Of a stretch of DNA of 64,000 bases, positions 34,317 through 43,458 are shown piece after piece. The translations under genes were made by a program, and so were the position numbers. Source of the stretch: JANNBN01 sp963763885 (lineage in GTDB: Bacteria > Actinomycetota > Acidimicrobiia > Acidimicrobiales > JANYDT01). The stretch is from contig CAVXQD010000001.1 of NCBI GenBank assembly GCA_963763885.1, positions 806,001-870,000 of the forward strand, in the 5' to 3' direction. A model generated the notes under the pieces. The model saw only the letters and a program-made list of their open reading frames with translations, ran no database searches and was not told where the DNA came from. The first letter of the stretch is position 1. The number at the start of each line of letters is the position of its first letter.

Positions 34317-35066
34317 CTAGTTGTGAACGCGGATGGTGCTGCCGACCGGAGCGACCGAAGGCAGCCATGCAGCGACGCTCATAGACACACGGACACATCC
34401 GTGTGAGGCGGGGTAACCAGGAAGGCTCCCACCGTGCACTGCGTAGCCACCTGTGAAATACAGCGGGTTGTACAAACGTCCCAGGGCGGCCGTGCGCCAA
34501 CCACGGATGTGGTTGTAGATGCGATAGGTGCCTCGTGGCGTTACGGCAACACCGCAACGACCTTTTTCGCAGTACCGACGACCCGAACCTGTTGAGACCG
34601 GGACGGTGCGATACAACTTGCCACCCTTGTAGATCCGCATTGTCTGACTAGAGATATCAACGTCCAACAACGTTGAGCCACGTGGCACGCCACCTGCTGG
34701 TTTTGCACCTGCCGAGGCAGCCTGCTTCCGAGCAGCGGCCTTGCGAGCAGCAGCCTTTCGTGCCGCAGCTTTGCGAGCAGCAGCCTTCTTTGCGGCGGCC
34801 TTCTTCTTCGCTGCCGCAGCCTTGGCTGCGGAATCGTCCGGAGCGGCAGCCGGATCTGCAGCCGGATCTGCAGCCGGTGCCGGTGCAGGGTCCGGCGCCG
34901 GCGCGGGCGCTGGTTCCGGAGCTGGCGGCGCAGGAGCTTCGGCGGCTGGTGGTGCAGCGGGGTCCGTTTGTGCGAACCCTGGCGCAGCCATGCCGACCAC
35001 GGCGATGAGTGCGATCGAGGCAAGAACTCGAGTCGGGAAACGTTTAGGAAGTGAAGGGGACGTCAC
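34317..35066 (-). CDS. L,D-transpeptidase with Pro/Ala and Ala/Lys linker
   Basis: About 249 residues from GTG 35066. Signal peptide (VLASIALIAVVGMAAPGFA), then a Pro/Ala-rich stretch, then Ala/Lys/Arg repeats (AAARKAAARKAAARK) encoded by near-repeats at about 34735-34815, and the YkuD catalytic domain (about 140-249): STGSGRRYCEKGRCG, GGYAVHGGSLPGYPASHGCVRVSMSVAAWL with catalytic His and Cys. Forms 3-3 crosslinks in peptidoglycan or attaches proteins. The basic repeat may bind the wall or DNA-like polyanions (inference). Confidence 0.9.
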   Translation of the reverse strand: MTSPSLPKRFPTRVLASIALIAVVGMAAPGFAQTDPAAPPAAEAPAPPAPEPAPAPAPDPAPAPAADPAADPAAAPDDSAAKAAAAKKKAAAKKAAARKAAARKAAARKAAARKQAASAGAKPAGGVPRGSTLLDVDISSQTMRIYKGGKLYRTVPVSTGSGRRYCEKGRCGVAVTPRGTYRIYNHIRGWRTAALGRLYNPLYFTGGYAVHGGSLPGYPASHGCVRVSMSVAAWLPSVAPVGSTIRVHN

Positions 35067-35148
35067 CGGTCGAGTGTAAAGGGGTGCGCCTAAAAGAGTC
35101 ACGCGATCGCGGGGTAACAGACATCACAAACGCGCAAAATCGGTACTT

Positions 35149-36492
35149 TCAACCACCCGGAGAGAGGACCGTACGAACTGCAGCGATCACGTCGTCTGCA
35201 GAAACGACGACTTCTGTTCGTGCCGCAAGGTCTTTGACCTTCCAAGTCCCAGATTCGAACTCTTGCGAACCAGCGATCAGCGCGACGCTGAACCCTCGAC
35301 GCTCGGCGTACGCAAGTTGTTGGCCGAGTTTCTTGGTGTCGGGAAAAACGTCGGCCCCGATGCCCGCTGCACGAAGCTTCCGAGCGACCGCTTGGTACTC
35401 GCCCAGCCGATCGGAATCCAGCCTGGTCACCAACACGGGAGCCGCTGTCGCGACCCCGGTGCCCAGAATGTTGAGTTGCTCCATGGCCGCGATGAGCCGG
35501 TCGAGACCGAGCGACGCACCGACACCAGGCAGCGACTGCTTTGTGTACCTGCCGGTGAGGTCGTCGTAGCGACCGCCAGAACAGACGCTGCCAATTCCGG
35601 GCAACTCGGTGAGGAACGTTTCGAAAACAGTGCCGGTGTAATAGTCCAGTCCACGGCAGATGGATAGGTCTATCCGGATATGCGATTCCGAGACGCCTGC
35701 TGTCCGGCCGGTTTGTACCAGTTGGCGGAGCCCGCTCACTCCCACCATTGCGGTTGGATTGTTAGCGAATCGCGTTTGCAGGGCATCGAGCACTTCGTCG
35801 TTGGTTCCCGTGGTGGATGCCATCTCGATGATCACGCCGGCCTGTTCAGCAGACGCGCGTCCCTCGGCGATCATCTCTTCGCACACTGCGCTCTTTCCGA
35901 TCTTCGCCAATTTGTCCAGGGATCGCAGTATCGGAGTGGCCGCCTCTGCGGGGAGCCCCAGTTCGGTCAACAGCCCATTAAGGACACGTCTGTCGTTGAC
36001 GCGGACAGTGAAGTCCACTATTCCAAGGGCGATCATCAGATCGCAGATAACGAGCACGATCTCGATGTCAGCCGCCGGGTCCATGGATCCGATGGTGTCG
36101 AAGTCACACTGGGTGAACTCTCGGTACCTACCGGCCTGCGTGTTTTCCGCTCGCCACACCGGACCGATGTGATAGCGGCGAAACGGGAGGCCCAACTCGT
36201 TGGCATGCGCGCTGACGAACCGCGCAAGCGGCACGGTGAGGTCGAAACGCAACGCAACGTCTCGCCCACCGTTGTCCGTGAATCGGTACATCTGCTTGCC
36301 GACTTCGGCTCCGTCCGGAACCTTTGCAAGCAGCACTTCCGTGAACTCAAGCGCTGGCGTGTCAATTGGGGCGAACCCGTACGAGCGAAACACGTGGCGG
36401 GCGGTCTCCATCAGCTGTTCCCGGGGGATCATGAGCTCCGGGAGGAAGTCCCGGAACCCCTTGAGGGTGCGTGGTTGGATGAGGCTGGCCAT
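35149..36492 (-). CDS. hisS: histidyl-tRNA synthetase
   Basis: 447 residues from ATG 36492 (MASLIQPRTLKGFRDFLP), the natural family start; ATG 36546 is in frame but overlaps the divergent TPR gene start. Class II motifs: motif 2 RRYHIGPVWRAENTQAGRYREFTQCDFD, LDYYTGTVFETF, SGGRYDDL and motif 3 GVGASLGLDRLIAAM; the C-terminal anticodon-binding domain is VLVTRLDSDRLGEYQAVARKLRAAGIGADVF. Charges tRNA-His. Confidence 0.96.
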   Translation of the reverse strand: MASLIQPRTLKGFRDFLPELMIPREQLMETARHVFRSYGFAPIDTPALEFTEVLLAKVPDGAEVGKQMYRFTDNGGRDVALRFDLTVPLARFVSAHANELGLPFRRYHIGPVWRAENTQAGRYREFTQCDFDTIGSMDPAADIEIVLVICDLMIALGIVDFTVRVNDRRVLNGLLTELGLPAEAATPILRSLDKLAKIGKSAVCEEMIAEGRASAEQAGVIIEMASTTGTNDEVLDALQTRFANNPTAMVGVSGLRQLVQTGRTAGVSESHIRIDLSICRGLDYYTGTVFETFLTELPGIGSVCSGGRYDDLTGRYTKQSLPGVGASLGLDRLIAAMEQLNILGTGVATAAPVLVTRLDSDRLGEYQAVARKLRAAGIGADVFPDTKKLGQQLAYAERRGFSVALIAGSQEFESGTWKVKDLAARTEVVVSADDVIAAVRTVLSPGG

Positions 36493-36544
36493 GGGATTGC
36501 CCAGGTTAATGAACACTTCAGGTGCTCCTGACGTAGAAAGAGAC

Positions 36545-37120
36545 ATGACCCCGCACGCCTTTCCCCGATTCGTCGGTTCTGCAATGCTCGTTTTCGCTGT
36601 TGCAGTACCGTCCGCCGCACTTGCTGCAGGGTCAGAAGACGCTCCCCCATCTACTGGCCCGGGCGCGTCCGTCCCGTCCGCCCCGTCAAACCCCTCGTCA
36701 CTCGCAAGCCCCACCACCAAGGCCACGACTGTGGCGCCCACGGCCGCTTCGCTCTACCAAGACGGGAAAGCAGCAATCAGTCGCAAAGACTGGAAAGCCG
36801 CAATCGCCGCTCTGGCGGCCTCAGCGAAGCTGGAAGCTGGCAACGCCGATACTCACAACCTGTTGGGGTACTCGTACCGAAAGTCCGGCGACTACAAGAA
36901 CGCATTCGCCAACTACGCGTTAGCCCTGAAGTTCAACCCAAAACACAAGGGCGCCTTGGAGTACCAGGGTGAGGCGTACGTGGAAACAGGAAACATCACC
37001 AAAGCCAAGGCCAACCTGGCAAAACTCAAGACGGCCTGCGGCAACACAACATGCGAGGAATACGTCGATCTTGCTGCTGCCATCAAGGCTGGTGCTGCCA
37101 AGAAGTCAACAAAGAAGTAA
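36545..37120 (+). CDS. exported TPR-repeat protein
   Basis: 191 residues from ATG 36545 with AAAGAG upstream. Signal peptide (AMLVFAVAVPSAALAAG), a Pro/Ser/Thr-rich linker (about 28-65) and two or three TPR units (YQDGKAAISRKDWKAAIAALAASAKLEAGNADTHNLLGYSYRKSGDYKNAFANYALALKFNPKHKGALEYQGEAYVETGN). Two Cys (KTACGNTTCEEY) close together near the end. A protein-protein interaction module outside the membrane; partner unknown. Divergent from hisS. Confidence 0.8.
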   Translation: MTPHAFPRFVGSAMLVFAVAVPSAALAAGSEDAPPSTGPGASVPSAPSNPSSLASPTTKATTVAPTAASLYQDGKAAISRKDWKAAIAALAASAKLEAGNADTHNLLGYSYRKSGDYKNAFANYALALKFNPKHKGALEYQGEAYVETGNITKAKANLAKLKTACGNTTCEEYVDLAAAIKAGAAKKSTKK

Positions 37121-37140
37121 ATCGGCCTGTCCTGCTTGAG

Positions 37141-38004
37141 TCACACCCATCGGGTGGGGCGCGGCGCCCGGAAGCGCGTGAGTCCCATCCGGTCTCGTAA
37201 TCCCACCGGAACCACCAGCAGGTCCACTGCCCATTCGTCGCCGTGCGGTGCAAGGTTGGCTGCCAAACGTCGCAGACGGGTGGCGTCCGTAGGGACCGTG
37301 GACGCACGGCGCAGGGTGTAGATGTCTCGCCCCACGCCAGTGACCAACGAGATGAACTGTTCGACTGCATCGGGACCGTGCGCAGCCAGCAGGTTGGGTG
37401 CATACTCCACCAAGATGGCCGTCCTTGGGTGCAGGTTTGCCAAAAGGTTCTGGGCACCATTGAGAATCATCACCTCGGCGCCCTGCGTGTCGATCTTCAC
37501 GACGCGCAACCGTTCCAGATCAATATGTTCGCTGACGATTACGTCGTCGAGCCGATTCACGGGCACCTCGACGGATCGACGGTTGTGCTGCGCATCGTCT
37601 GACACCAGTCTGTGATCACCCAAGTTGGCCTCACTCAGCGCCAGGTGCATCGTTCCTTGCCGGTCAGCCAGTGCCCCCAAGTGCACAGTCACGTGCGACA
37701 ACTCAGAATGGTCGACGTTCTTGCGTAACAACGCCGCGTTTGCCGGATCCGGTTCGAACGAGTGAACGTAACCCCCGTTGCCAACGGCCCGACCAAGCAC
37801 CGACGCATACCAACCGATGTTGGCCCCGATGTCCAATACCCCGTCGCCTGGTCGCAGCAACGACCACAGAATCCGCGTCGCAAAGGGTTCCCACCGCCCC
37901 GTGTCCCGAATGGCAGCCGAAACGTGAAGGTCTCCGGTGGCGTGGACGGCAAACGGGAACGATTTGCCGTTTGGCAACCGAGCCGTGACCGTTTCGAACG
38001 ACAA
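37141..38004 (-). CDS. FkbM family methyltransferase
   Basis: About 287 residues from TTG 38004, directly after the permease stop (38006); the frame continues upstream to another TTG at 38109 inside the permease gene. SAM-binding signatures: GDGVLDIGANIGWYASVLGRAVGNGGYVHSFEPDPANAALL, and VVKIDTQGAEVMILNGAQNLL with LVEYAPNLL, which are typical of FkbM O-methyltransferases acting on sugars or polyketides. Its position as last gene of a sugar ABC transporter operon suggests a carbohydrate substrate (inference). Confidence 0.82.
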   Translation of the reverse strand: MSFETVTARLPNGKSFPFAVHATGDLHVSAAIRDTGRWEPFATRILWSLLRPGDGVLDIGANIGWYASVLGRAVGNGGYVHSFEPDPANAALLRKNVDHSELSHVTVHLGALADRQGTMHLALSEANLGDHRLVSDDAQHNRRSVEVPVNRLDDVIVSEHIDLERLRVVKIDTQGAEVMILNGAQNLLANLHPRTAILVEYAPNLLAAHGPDAVEQFISLVTGVGRDIYTLRRASTVPTDATRLRRLAANLAPHGDEWAVDLLVVPVGLRDRMGLTRFRAPRPTRWV

Positions 38005-38005
38005 C

Positions 38006-38908
38006 TCAGCCCTTGTTTGCGCCAAGGGTGAGGCCGCCCACAAAGTGCTTTTGCAACAAGAAATACACGAGCACGGTAGGAACAGCGATGACGGTGGACG
38101 CTGCAGCAATCAGGTTGTAGTCCACTGCATACTGACCGTTGAGCTGTGCAATGGATGAGGTAATGGGGTGTTCGCGGCCCTGTTGGAGAAGCACCGCACC
38201 CCAAAAGAAGTCGTTGTAGAGCCACGTGAACTCCAGCGTCCCCAACGCAGCCAAAGCGGGCCGGCAGAGCGGCAGAATAATCGAAAAGAACTGCCGGTTG
38301 ACGCTGGCACCGTCGACCAACGCGGCCTCAGTGAGTTCTTTCGGCAACGTCTTCATGTAGTTCGACAGCACAAACGTACAAAAACCAGTCTGAAACGCCA
38401 CGTGCACGATGATCACGGACACCTTGGTTCCAAGGAGATACCCAGTGTCTGTGTCACTGAGAAAGTTTGGCCAGGCAACACGTTTGAAGATCTGAAAGAC
38501 CGGTTGGAACACCACTTGTTGGGGCATCAAGTTGCCTGCAGTGAACAGAACCAACCAAAACACGTTGAAGCGGCCGCTGAAACGAGTGCAAGCAAATGCC
38601 ACGACGCTTGCGAAGAAGAGGATGAGAAACAACGACGGCACCAAAATGAACATGGTGTTGTAAAAGTGTCTTCCCATGCTGCCAACCCGCCAAGCCTCGC
38701 GGTAGTTGTCAAACGTCAGCTTTTTCGGCCGAGAAAACACACCGTTTTCCAGCGAGTCGCCCTCGAAGTACCGAAACGAGGCATACACCGCGCTCACAAT
38801 TGGAACCATCCATGCAACGGCCATCACGGTGAGGAACGTCTGAAGAATGCCTCGGCTGAGCCGAGTCACCCCTGGTTTGCGGCCGACGGTTATGACTGAT
38901 GAGCTCAT
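38006..38908 (-). CDS. carbohydrate ABC transporter permease (MalG-like)
   Basis: 300 residues from ATG 38908, with AGGACA upstream (GTG 38926 is the alternative). Six TM helices and the EAA loop of the inner-membrane subunit: LTEAALVDGASVNRQFFSIILPLCRPALAALG, where the EAA-x3-G motif reads EAALVDGAS. This subunit contacts the ATPase. It follows the MalF-like permease by 29 bp. Confidence 0.9.
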   Translation of the reverse strand: MSSSVITVGRKPGVTRLSRGILQTFLTVMAVAWMVPIVSAVYASFRYFEGDSLENGVFSRPKKLTFDNYREAWRVGSMGRHFYNTMFILVPSLFLILFFASVVAFACTRFSGRFNVFWLVLFTAGNLMPQQVVFQPVFQIFKRVAWPNFLSDTDTGYLLGTKVSVIIVHVAFQTGFCTFVLSNYMKTLPKELTEAALVDGASVNRQFFSIILPLCRPALAALGTLEFTWLYNDFFWGAVLLQQGREHPITSSIAQLNGQYAVDYNLIAAASTVIAVPTVLVYFLLQKHFVGGLTLGANKG

Positions 38909-38937
38909 TGCTGTCCTGGTGTGCACATGTGAGGTCG

Positions 38938-39921
38938 TCAGTCGCTCTGGCGGAAGTTATTGATGACGTAATAGATGATGAAACCAATGCACAGCAGGAA
39001 CAGGACCATGCCGTAGGCGGAGCCGAGACCGACGCGTCCACCGCCTTCGCCAGTGAGGCTTCCAACAACCAACGTACCCATTACTTCGGTCCCGCGAGGT
39101 TCGTTCAGAGCGGCCACTATGTCGTAAGCGCGCAATGCTTCTATGACGGTGATGACGGCAACCACAACGTTGATTGGCCGCAAGGTGGGAAACACCACAT
39201 GTCGGAACGACTTCAACTCGTTGGCGCCATCGATGGCGGCCGCTTCTTTCAACGACGGATCTACGGCCTTGAGACCGGCCAGGTACAAGACCATCACGTA
39301 ACCGATGTGTCGCCAGGCCATTGCCACAAGCAATGCAGCAAAGTTCTTGGTGACGCCGAGGGCAGGGTCAAGGAACGGGATGTGGAACTGGAACATTGGC
39401 GTCTGGTCACCGATGAAGTCGATGCCTTTGCCAGGGAGAGCGATGTTGAGAAGACCTTGTTTTGGGTGGAACATCACCGCTTTCCAAATGAATCCCACCA
39501 CTGCGACGGAGAGCACCACGGGCATGTAGAAGACGCTCTGATAGATGCGCCCGCCACGGATGTTTTTGTCCAACAAGTAGGCAAACAACATGCCAATTGC
39601 GGAGCAGAACCCCAGCCACAGAATGAGCACCAAATTGTTGAACAGCGCCGGAAACAGTTTCGTGTCGAAGATGGTGAAAATCTGCCAGTAGTTACGAAAC
39701 CCCACAGGCTCGGCGCTTGCCGGCGGCCGCAGGTTGTCCCATTTCATGAACGACAGGATTGCGGTGAGCAACGCTGGAAGCCAGACGAAGATCACGTGCA
39801 CGGCTACGGGGATCCCAATAGCAAATTTAAGCCACACCCTGTCGGAGAAGGTGAGCTGTTGAAGGCGCGAACGGCGCCCTCGGGGAGTACCCGAAGACGC
39901 CGTTTGCTCGCTTGATGACAC
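38938..39921 (-). CDS. carbohydrate ABC transporter permease (MalF-like)
   Basis: 327 residues from GTG 39921. Six TM helices and the conserved loop KEAAAIDGANELKSFRHVVFPTLRPINVVVAV. Pairs with the downstream permease to form the translocation pore for a sugar delivered by the binding protein 55 bp upstream. No ATP-binding subunit is encoded in the window; CUT1 systems often share an MsiK/UgpC-type ATPase encoded elsewhere. Confidence 0.9.
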   Translation of the reverse strand: MSSSEQTASSGTPRGRRSRLQQLTFSDRVWLKFAIGIPVAVHVIFVWLPALLTAILSFMKWDNLRPPASAEPVGFRNYWQIFTIFDTKLFPALFNNLVLILWLGFCSAIGMLFAYLLDKNIRGGRIYQSVFYMPVVLSVAVVGFIWKAVMFHPKQGLLNIALPGKGIDFIGDQTPMFQFHIPFLDPALGVTKNFAALLVAMAWRHIGYVMVLYLAGLKAVDPSLKEAAAIDGANELKSFRHVVFPTLRPINVVVAVITVIEALRAYDIVAALNEPRGTEVMGTLVVGSLTGEGGGRVGLGSAYGMVLFLLCIGFIIYYVINNFRQSD

Positions 39922-39976
39922 CGTACGGTCTCGTTACGTGTCTACGGATGCGATCAGTACCGGTTGGCCCTGATCA

Positions 39977-41404
39977 TCATTCGAAGGTGTACGTAGCTTT
40001 CTGTTCTTCGACGGTCTTCAGGATGTCTGCAGCAGCTTTGCCTGATAGGAAGTCCTTGATTGCAGGACCAACCACCTTGGATGCGAAGTCTGGGTCTGTG
40101 TCACGGTCGAGGAACTGCGCGATGTACTTGGCAGCGCCAACCAGTTCAGCGGACTTCTTCTGCAGAGCGTTGTAACCACCGGTGTCGGCCTTGGCGTTGG
40201 CAGCAACCACGGAAGGGTCAACCTTCAGATACGCGTTGATTGCATCGGCGCCACCGAGACCAGCGAGCAATGCCTTAGCGCCCGCTTCGTTCTTTGGGCT
40301 CTTTGCCATCATGAAGCCGTCGATGGGGGCCTCGACTGCGTCCTGGCCGTGAGCCGGGTCGATTGCTGGGAAGGCAAAGAAGTCGATGTCGTCGATGATT
40401 GCTTGGGCCTCAGGGTCCTTGGCTGGATCGAAGTTGGAGGTGACGAATGTGCCAAGGAGGTACATGCCGACTTCCTTCTTCCCAAGCGCAGTGGCTGCGT
40501 CTTGCCAGGTGCGGCCATTGGCGTCTGGCTGGTAGTAGCCAGTGATGGTGCTCCAGTTTTCAAAGACCTTGGCGACCTTTGGATCGGTCCATGACTCTTT
40601 GCCGCCCATCAGCGAAACGTGGAAGTCATAGCCGTTGGTGCGCAGGTTGATCATGTCGAACATGCCCATCTGCGGCCATCCGCCGTCGTTGGCAGCAGCA
40701 AACGGGGTAATGCCGTCAGCCTTCATCTTTTCGCAGAGCGCAAGGAGTCCGGCCCAATCCGTAGGGATGGTGTAGCCCTTTTCCTCGAACAGGCTCTTGC
40801 GATAGTGAATGGCCCATGGGTAGAAGTACAACGGAACGAAGTACTGCTTCCCGTCAAGCCCAGTAGCTGCGCTCTTAAAACCGGCGCTGAGGTCTGTAAG
40901 GTTGTTCCACACGTCTGAGACGTCCCCTACAACGCCCTTAGTAGCGAATGCGCGCATACGGTACCCGGCGAACCACGACACCACGTCGTCTGGCTGCTGG
41001 ATGTAGGTGTTGAAGTTCTCCTGGTAGCCGTTGTGGTCAACGGTGTTGATCTTCACGTTGAGGCCAGTTGCGGCCACTGCCGCGGCAATTGCGTTCTTCG
41101 GCTTCTCGTCGGAGTAGTTGGACCCGAAGCTGACTTCGCCCAGATCCGACGGTGCTGCTGCAGCGACAGTGGTCTCTGCTGCAGGCGTGGTCTCGGCGGG
41201 GGTTGTTTCTGCCGGAGTGGTGTCGGCAGGAGTGGTGTCAATTGCTGCGACCGTCGTATCGGCCGTGTCTGCCGCGTCGCTGCCGCAAGCGGCGAGAATG
41301 GCTCCGCCACCCACGATGGCGGCTGCGCCGGTGACGAAGCGCCGGCGATTCAGGGAAAATCCGACGTCCGTCGGGCTAGGTGAACGATCAGCGTTCGAAG
41401 TCAT
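39977..41404 (-). CDS. carbohydrate ABC transporter substrate-binding lipoprotein
   Basis: 475 residues from ATG 41404 (AAAGAGA upstream). The N-terminus combines a twin-Arg motif (NRRRFVTGAAAIVGGGAILAACGSD) with a lipobox Cys, so a Tat-exported lipoprotein. Next comes a Thr/Pro/Ala/Glu repeat linker (TTPAETTPAETTPA, about residues 50-95), then the CUT1 solute-binding fold (GYQENFNTYIQQPDDVVSWFAGYRMRAF; YYRKSL-like HYRKSLFEEKGYTIPTDWAGLLALCEKMK). Captures an oligosaccharide or sugar derivative; substrate not evident. The linker nucleotide repeats are visible at 41160-41240. Confidence 0.9.
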   Translation of the reverse strand: MTSNADRSPSPTDVGFSLNRRRFVTGAAAIVGGGAILAACGSDAADTADTTVAAIDTTPADTTPAETTPAETTPAAETTVAAAAPSDLGEVSFGSNYSDEKPKNAIAAAVAATGLNVKINTVDHNGYQENFNTYIQQPDDVVSWFAGYRMRAFATKGVVGDVSDVWNNLTDLSAGFKSAATGLDGKQYFVPLYFYPWAIHYRKSLFEEKGYTIPTDWAGLLALCEKMKADGITPFAAANDGGWPQMGMFDMINLRTNGYDFHVSLMGGKESWTDPKVAKVFENWSTITGYYQPDANGRTWQDAATALGKKEVGMYLLGTFVTSNFDPAKDPEAQAIIDDIDFFAFPAIDPAHGQDAVEAPIDGFMMAKSPKNEAGAKALLAGLGGADAINAYLKVDPSVVAANAKADTGGYNALQKKSAELVGAAKYIAQFLDRDTDPDFASKVVGPAIKDFLSGKAAADILKTVEEQKATYTFE

Positions 41405-41508
41405 GTGGTCTCTTTTCAGCGTGAGTGGTTGGGTTCCCCGAGACCGGATTCCGGTGGTGGGAGCGATGCCGAGTTCACCACACAAGGCCACAAAGATCAA
41501 GCTATGTA

Positions 41509-41606
41509 ACGTTCGGTATTGTTCGACTTGGACTGCTCCGCAACCGAATCTCACAGAAAACGTCCTCTGAATGTTCGATTCTCTTGCAAAGCGCGCTGAA
41601 TTCGAT
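41509..41606. promoter_or_regulatory. repeated GTTCG elements, candidate DeoR operators
   Basis: Between the divergent binding-protein and DeoR genes, similar elements recur: ACGTTCGGTAT (41509-41519), ATTGTTCGACT (41518-41528), AATGTTCGATT (41570-41580) and ATTCGATC (41600-41607 approximately). The best pair shares nine of eleven bases, 52 bp apart (about five helical turns). DeoR-family proteins often bind several spaced direct repeats with a TTCG core. Operator function is inference. Confidence 0.4.
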
Positions 41607-41610
41607 CACG

Positions 41611-42438
41611 ATGCTCGCTGTGAGTCCCGTCGCAGATCAAGAGCAACGCGACACTTCTGACCGGACCATCGGCCATTCGCGGCGGGAACAGATTCTGGAA
41701 GAGCTGCGCGGTCAACGCTCTGTCCGCGTCAGCGAGCTTGCGCCACGTCTCGGGGTCAGCGAAATGACTATCCGACGCGATCTAGAACTCCTGGCTGACG
41801 CCGGCCTGGCCGACAAAGTTCACGGTGGTGCCACGGTGCGCCGGCCCAGCAACAACGACGAGCCCGGCTTCGAAATCAAGGTCAGCAGGAACCAAGCGGA
41901 GAAGGAAGCAATTGCGGCCGCGGCGGTGTCGTTGATTCAGCCTGCAACTGCCATTGGGATTGGGGCAGGAACCACCACGTGGCGCCTTGCTCATCTGTTG
42001 GGAGATATCGCCAGCCTTGTGGTCGTTACCAACTCCGTCCGGATCGCCGATGTGTTGGAAGGACATGGCCGCTCTGACTGGACCGTCATTCTGACCGGCG
42101 GAGTGCGCACCCCTTCTGACGCACTCGTGGGTCCGGTGGCAGAGCAGTCGCTTCGCACACTCAATCTCGACGCAGTCTTTCTCGGTACGCATGGCGTTTC
42201 TGCCCGCGCCGGCTTCATGAGCCCCAACCTCGCCGAATCTGAAACCAACCGTGTGTTCATCGAAGCCGCCGGACGTTTGGTCGTGCTGGCTGACCACACC
42301 AAGTGGAACGTGTCAGGTCTGAGCTCCTTCGCTCGTCTCGATGAGCCGTCGGCTGTCATCAGCGATACTCGTCTCAGCACAGAAGCGCAAGACTCCTTTA
42401 GGGAACGTCACACCACGCTGCACCTAGTTAACGCGTAG
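41611..42438 (+). CDS. DeoR/GlpR family transcriptional regulator
   Basis: 275 residues from ATG 41611. HTH_DeoR: RREQILEELRGQRSVRVSELAPRLGVSEMTIRRDLELLADAGLADKVHGGATV. C-terminal DeoRC sugar-phosphate sensor: GIGAGTTTWRLAHLL, VVTNSVRIADVLEG, VILTGGVRTPSDALVGPVAEQSL, FLGTHGVSARAGFMSPNLAESETNRVFIEAAGRLVVLADHTKWN. Divergent from the sugar transporter operon and likely its repressor, relieved by a phosphorylated sugar. Confidence 0.92.
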   Translation: MLAVSPVADQEQRDTSDRTIGHSRREQILEELRGQRSVRVSELAPRLGVSEMTIRRDLELLADAGLADKVHGGATVRRPSNNDEPGFEIKVSRNQAEKEAIAAAAVSLIQPATAIGIGAGTTTWRLAHLLGDIASLVVVTNSVRIADVLEGHGRSDWTVILTGGVRTPSDALVGPVAEQSLRTLNLDAVFLGTHGVSARAGFMSPNLAESETNRVFIEAAGRLVVLADHTKWNVSGLSSFARLDEPSAVISDTRLSTEAQDSFRERHTTLHLVNA

Positions 42439-42459
42439 GTATTGCTCAGCTACTTCGGA

Positions 42460-43458
42460 TTAGTTGCTGCGGAGCTCCACCCGTAGGTCGGTGCCAAGGA
42501 TTTCTGACGACACGATTCGGCCGCGCCATACATCCTTCATGGTCGGTGCGCCAGCACCGACAAACGTAGGCAACCCATCGTCGCCGCCAAACAGCACCGG
42601 CGCCAGGTAAAGCACGTACCGGTTCACCAGACCGTCTTGGTGGAAACTGTTCGCAACAGTTGGTCCGCCCTCAATCATGAGCGTGATAACCCCACGGGAG
42701 CCGAGTTCTCCCAGCACGTCGAGGAGCGGACCACCCATCTGGATGCACGGGTGCACCTTGGCGCCTGCCGGTGCGGCGCCCAATACCACTCGAATCGGGT
42801 CTGCTCCATCCACATGGCGCACGGTCAACGTTGGATCATCTGCTCGCACAGTGCCAGCGCCAACCAGGATCGCGTCATGCTCTGCGCGCAGACGATGCGC
42901 GTCTAATCGAGCGGCATCACCCGTTATCCATTGGCTCGACCCATCGGGCGCTGCAGTACGTCCATCCATGGAGGCAGCCAGCTTGAGCGTGACAAACGGT
43001 CTCCCGGTCCGCCGGTGATGAAGATACGCCTCCAATTGAGCGGACACCTCTGCGTGCAGGACACCTTCGACGACCTCTCTGTCTGCGGCGCGTAGGCGTT
43101 GGATTCCGGTGCCAGCGACGAGCGGGTCGGGGTCCAGCACGCCGACGAGAACGCGTGTCACGCCGGACGCGATGATTGCCTCGGTGCAAGGCCCGGTTCG
43201 ACCGGTGTGATTGCACGGCTCCAGCGTTGTTGCAATCGTTGCGCCGCCGAGGTCCGCATCGGCAGCGTTTGCCGCTCGAATTGCCATGATCTCCGCATGC
43301 GCGCCGCCGGGAGGCTGCGTGCATCCGCTGAAGACTTCTCCGCTGAGCGTGCGGATGGCCGCGCCCACGCCAGGATTGGGCGACACGGCGCGCTGCACAC
43401 CGGCAGCAGCGGCCACTGCCGCTGCCATCAAAGCCAGGTCAGCAGGCTCAGTAGTCAC
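42460..43458 (-). CDS. ribD: bifunctional riboflavin biosynthesis deaminase/reductase
   Basis: 332 residues from GTG 43458, overlapping the ribH stop by 11 bp. N-terminal cytidine-deaminase-like domain (about 1-145): SPNPGVGAAI, zinc site GGAHAEIMAI and TIATTLEPCNHTGRTGPC (His, Cys, Cys). C-terminal reductase domain: FVTLKLAASMDGRTAAPDGSSQWITG and LMIEGGPTVANSF. It turns the GTP cyclohydrolase II product into the ribitylamino-pyrimidinedione phosphate, the precursor (after dephosphorylation) for both riboflavin and F420. Last gene of the rib operon. Confidence 0.94.
   Translation of the reverse strand: MTTEPADLALMAAAVAAAAGVQRAVSPNPGVGAAIRTLSGEVFSGCTQPPGGAHAEIMAIRAANAADADLGGATIATTLEPCNHTGRTGPCTEAIIASGVTRVLVGVLDPDPLVAGTGIQRLRAADREVVEGVLHAEVSAQLEAYLHHRRTGRPFVTLKLAASMDGRTAAPDGSSQWITGDAARLDAHRLRAEHDAILVGAGTVRADDPTLTVRHVDGADPIRVVLGAAPAGAKVHPCIQMGGPLLDVLGELGSRGVITLMIEGGPTVANSFHQDGLVNRYVLYLAPVLFGGDDGLPTFVGAGAPTMKDVWRGRIVSSEILGTDLRVELRSN

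Noticed and set aside
35075..35100. Rho-independent terminator after hisS (CGCGATCGCG palindrome)
   Set aside because: The palindrome has no loop and the following T stretch is only four bases; not a credible terminator.
38899..39915. 338-codon plus-strand frame over the MalF-like permease
   Set aside because: The permease on the other strand has TM helices and the EAA loop; the plus-strand product is His/Gln-rich without any fold-like pattern.
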